Source of the DNA: Clostridium sp. UBA4746
Lineage (GTDB): Bacteria > Bacillota > Clostridia > Clostridiales > Clostridiaceae
NCBI GenBank assembly: GCA_002403785.1
Contig: DHIM01000085.1
Span: forward strand, 1,568 to 7,505
Length of the DNA stretch: 5,938 nucleotides
Direction of reading: 5' to 3'
Made by a program: the position numbers and the translations under genes. The notes below the pieces were generated by a model. The model did not search any database, was not told where the DNA came from, and saw only the letters and a program-made list of their open reading frames with translations. Every line of letters starts with the position of its first letter. The first letter of the stretch is position 1. Below, piece by piece: positions 5,079 through 5,938 of the stretch.

Positions 5079-5787
5079 TCTTTATCTCCTCCCTACTTGA
5101 TTTATAAGTGCTCCTAACTATTTGTTTCTGGAATAACATCAAAGCTGCTGTTATAAGTATCATAGAGGGCAAAATTAAATTATTGGCACCAAATATTAAG
5201 AGTGATAAAATAGTGGCGGAAGCTCCAATTAGTACTGGTAAATGCGACTTGTAACTAACCCACTGTTCTACAAAAATAACCACAAATAAAGCTGTCATTG
5301 CAAAATCAATTCCCTTTGTATTAAAAGTAATCAATGACCCTGCAATAGATCCAATAAGTGTACCAATTACCCAATATATTTGGTTTAAGAATGATATACA
5401 AAATAAAAATAAATTGCTGTCAACGCCCTCAGGTGCTTTCGAAGAACATAATAATGAGTAGGTCTCATCCGTAAGTAAAAAAATCATATACGTTTTTTTC
5501 TTTCCCATAGCTTTGAATTTATCTATAAATGATAATCCGTAAAAAATATGTCTTATACTCACAAACAAAGTCATCAATGCTATTTCAATAAGTCCTGCCC
5601 CACTTGTTAATAAGTTAATAGCTATGAACTGCATAGCCCCTGAATATACAATTGTACTCATAAGCACTGCCCACAAGAAATTATACCCAGATTTTTGAAA
5701 TAGCAATCCAAATGCTAATCCAACTGATAAATATCCTACCATAACTGGAATCGTTACTGGAAATGCTGCTTTTAGTGCTTTCTTCAT
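5068..5787 (-). CDS. azlC: AzlC family large subunit of branched-chain amino-acid exporter
   Basis: A 239-residue membrane protein, normal length for AzlC/BrnF, forming the large component of the exporter with AzlD. Conserved stretches are PVMVGYLSVGLAFG (14-27), YSGAMQF (48-54), SIRHIFYGLSF (77-87), LLTDETYSL (104-112) and GIDFAMTALF (159-168). About seven hydrophobic segments can be traced, with a basic, hydrophilic C-terminal tail (221-239). In B. subtilis AzlCD gives resistance to 4-azaleucine; the exact substrate here is an inference. The ribosome binding site is only moderate (AAAGGATGGTG, its last bases about 9 from the ATG at 5787). A good promoter lies 50 bases upstream. No regulator of the Lrp/AzlB type is visible beside it. 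Confidence 0.94.
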   Translation of the reverse strand: MKKALKAAFPVTIPVMVGYLSVGLAFGLLFQKSGYNFLWAVLMSTIVYSGAMQFIAINLLTSGAGLIEIALMTLFVSIRHIFYGLSFIDKFKAMGKKKTYMIFLLTDETYSLLCSSKAPEGVDSNLFLFCISFLNQIYWVIGTLIGSIAGSLITFNTKGIDFAMTALFVVIFVEQWVSYKSHLPVLIGASATILSLLIFGANNLILPSMILITAALMLFQKQIVRSTYKSSREEIKNEC

Positions 5788-5835
5788 CTTAATTACACCA
5801 TCCTTTGGTCCATAAAAGTAATAATAATTATATAT

Positions 5836-5864
5836 ATTATAGTATAAATTTGTCTAATAATCAA
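5836..5864 (-). promoter_or_regulatory. azlCD promoter
   Basis: On the minus strand TTGATT (5859-5864), a 17-base spacer and TATAAT (5836-5841) precede azlC by about 50 bases. The -35 hexamer lies within the last codons of the upstream partial gene. Confidence 0.75.
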
Positions 5865-5937
5865 AGTTCAGCTCTAAAAATTGTGTTAGAATCTCCTTAA
5901 TGCGAATATATGTTCCCGTTGCAGCAATGATATTATT
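5854..5937 (-). CDS. 3' end of an unidentified gene (partial, enters from right edge)
   Basis: An open frame of 27 codons from the right edge ends at TAG (5854-5856). It reads AATGTYIRIKEILTQFLELN, then FDY, a credible amphipathic C-terminal helix. The stop is 66 bases before the azlC start on the same strand, so the gene could be a co-directional neighbour of azlC, such as its regulator. That is only positional reasoning; the family cannot be named from this tail. Chance openness is possible at this length. Confidence 0.45.
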   Translation of the reverse strand, partial: NNIIAATGTYIRIKEILTQFLELNFDY

Positions 5938-5938
5938 A

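Noticed and set aside
5788..5853. Possible T-box or amino-acid riboswitch before azlC
   Set aside because: The leader is under 60 bases, AT-rich and lacks T-box or terminator structure.

Overview
The window is AT-rich, with A/T-biased codons, strong GGAGG-type ribosome binding sites and TATAAT-type promoters. Its proteins look like those of a low-GC Gram-positive, most likely a Clostridium or close relative: a ferredoxin-nitroreductase fusion, an SdpR/SdpI pair and AzlCD. This is inferred from style and families, not from a database match.

Left part (1-1450, mostly minus strand). A HIT-family nucleotide-binding protein (111-488) lies downstream of a ferredoxin-domain nitroreductase (560-1357). 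The HIT gene ends in a good intrinsic terminator. The tail of an unidentified plus-strand gene runs in from the left edge and stops four bases from the HIT stop, inside the same hairpin.

Middle part (1367-2830) looks rearranged. A Fic-domain AMP-transferase gene (1992-2750, minus) carries a promoter and leader that repeat those of the nitroreductase, with 19 exact bases and further interrupted similarity. Just downstream of fic is a decayed fragment of a second nitroreductase gene (32 of 37 bases identical to the intact copy), now broken by a frameshift and stops. A further coding-like relic lies between it and the intact nitroreductase promoter. The simplest reading is a duplicated nitroreductase locus whose second copy was largely replaced by fic.

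Central plus-strand operon (2954-4066): sdpR (ArsR-family repressor) and sdpI (membrane immunity/signal protein) overlap by 17 bases. Four TTAGA half-sites in two nested dyads with a common centre sit immediately after the -10 element, as expected for an autorepressor operator. No toxin genes (sdpABC) are present in the window.

Right part (4067-5938). A strong plus-strand promoter and ribosome binding site lead into a 41-codon reading frame that runs antisense into a DUF1801 gene (4255-4644, minus). It may be a truncated gene start or an unannotated small gene. Then azlC and azlD (minus, overlapping by 11 bases) encode a two-component branched-chain amino-acid exporter. The azlC promoter has its -35 box inside the last codons of an unidentified gene entering from the right edge.

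The genes are mostly short, independent accessory units rather than one pathway. The two clear functional pairs are sdpR-sdpI and azlC-azlD.
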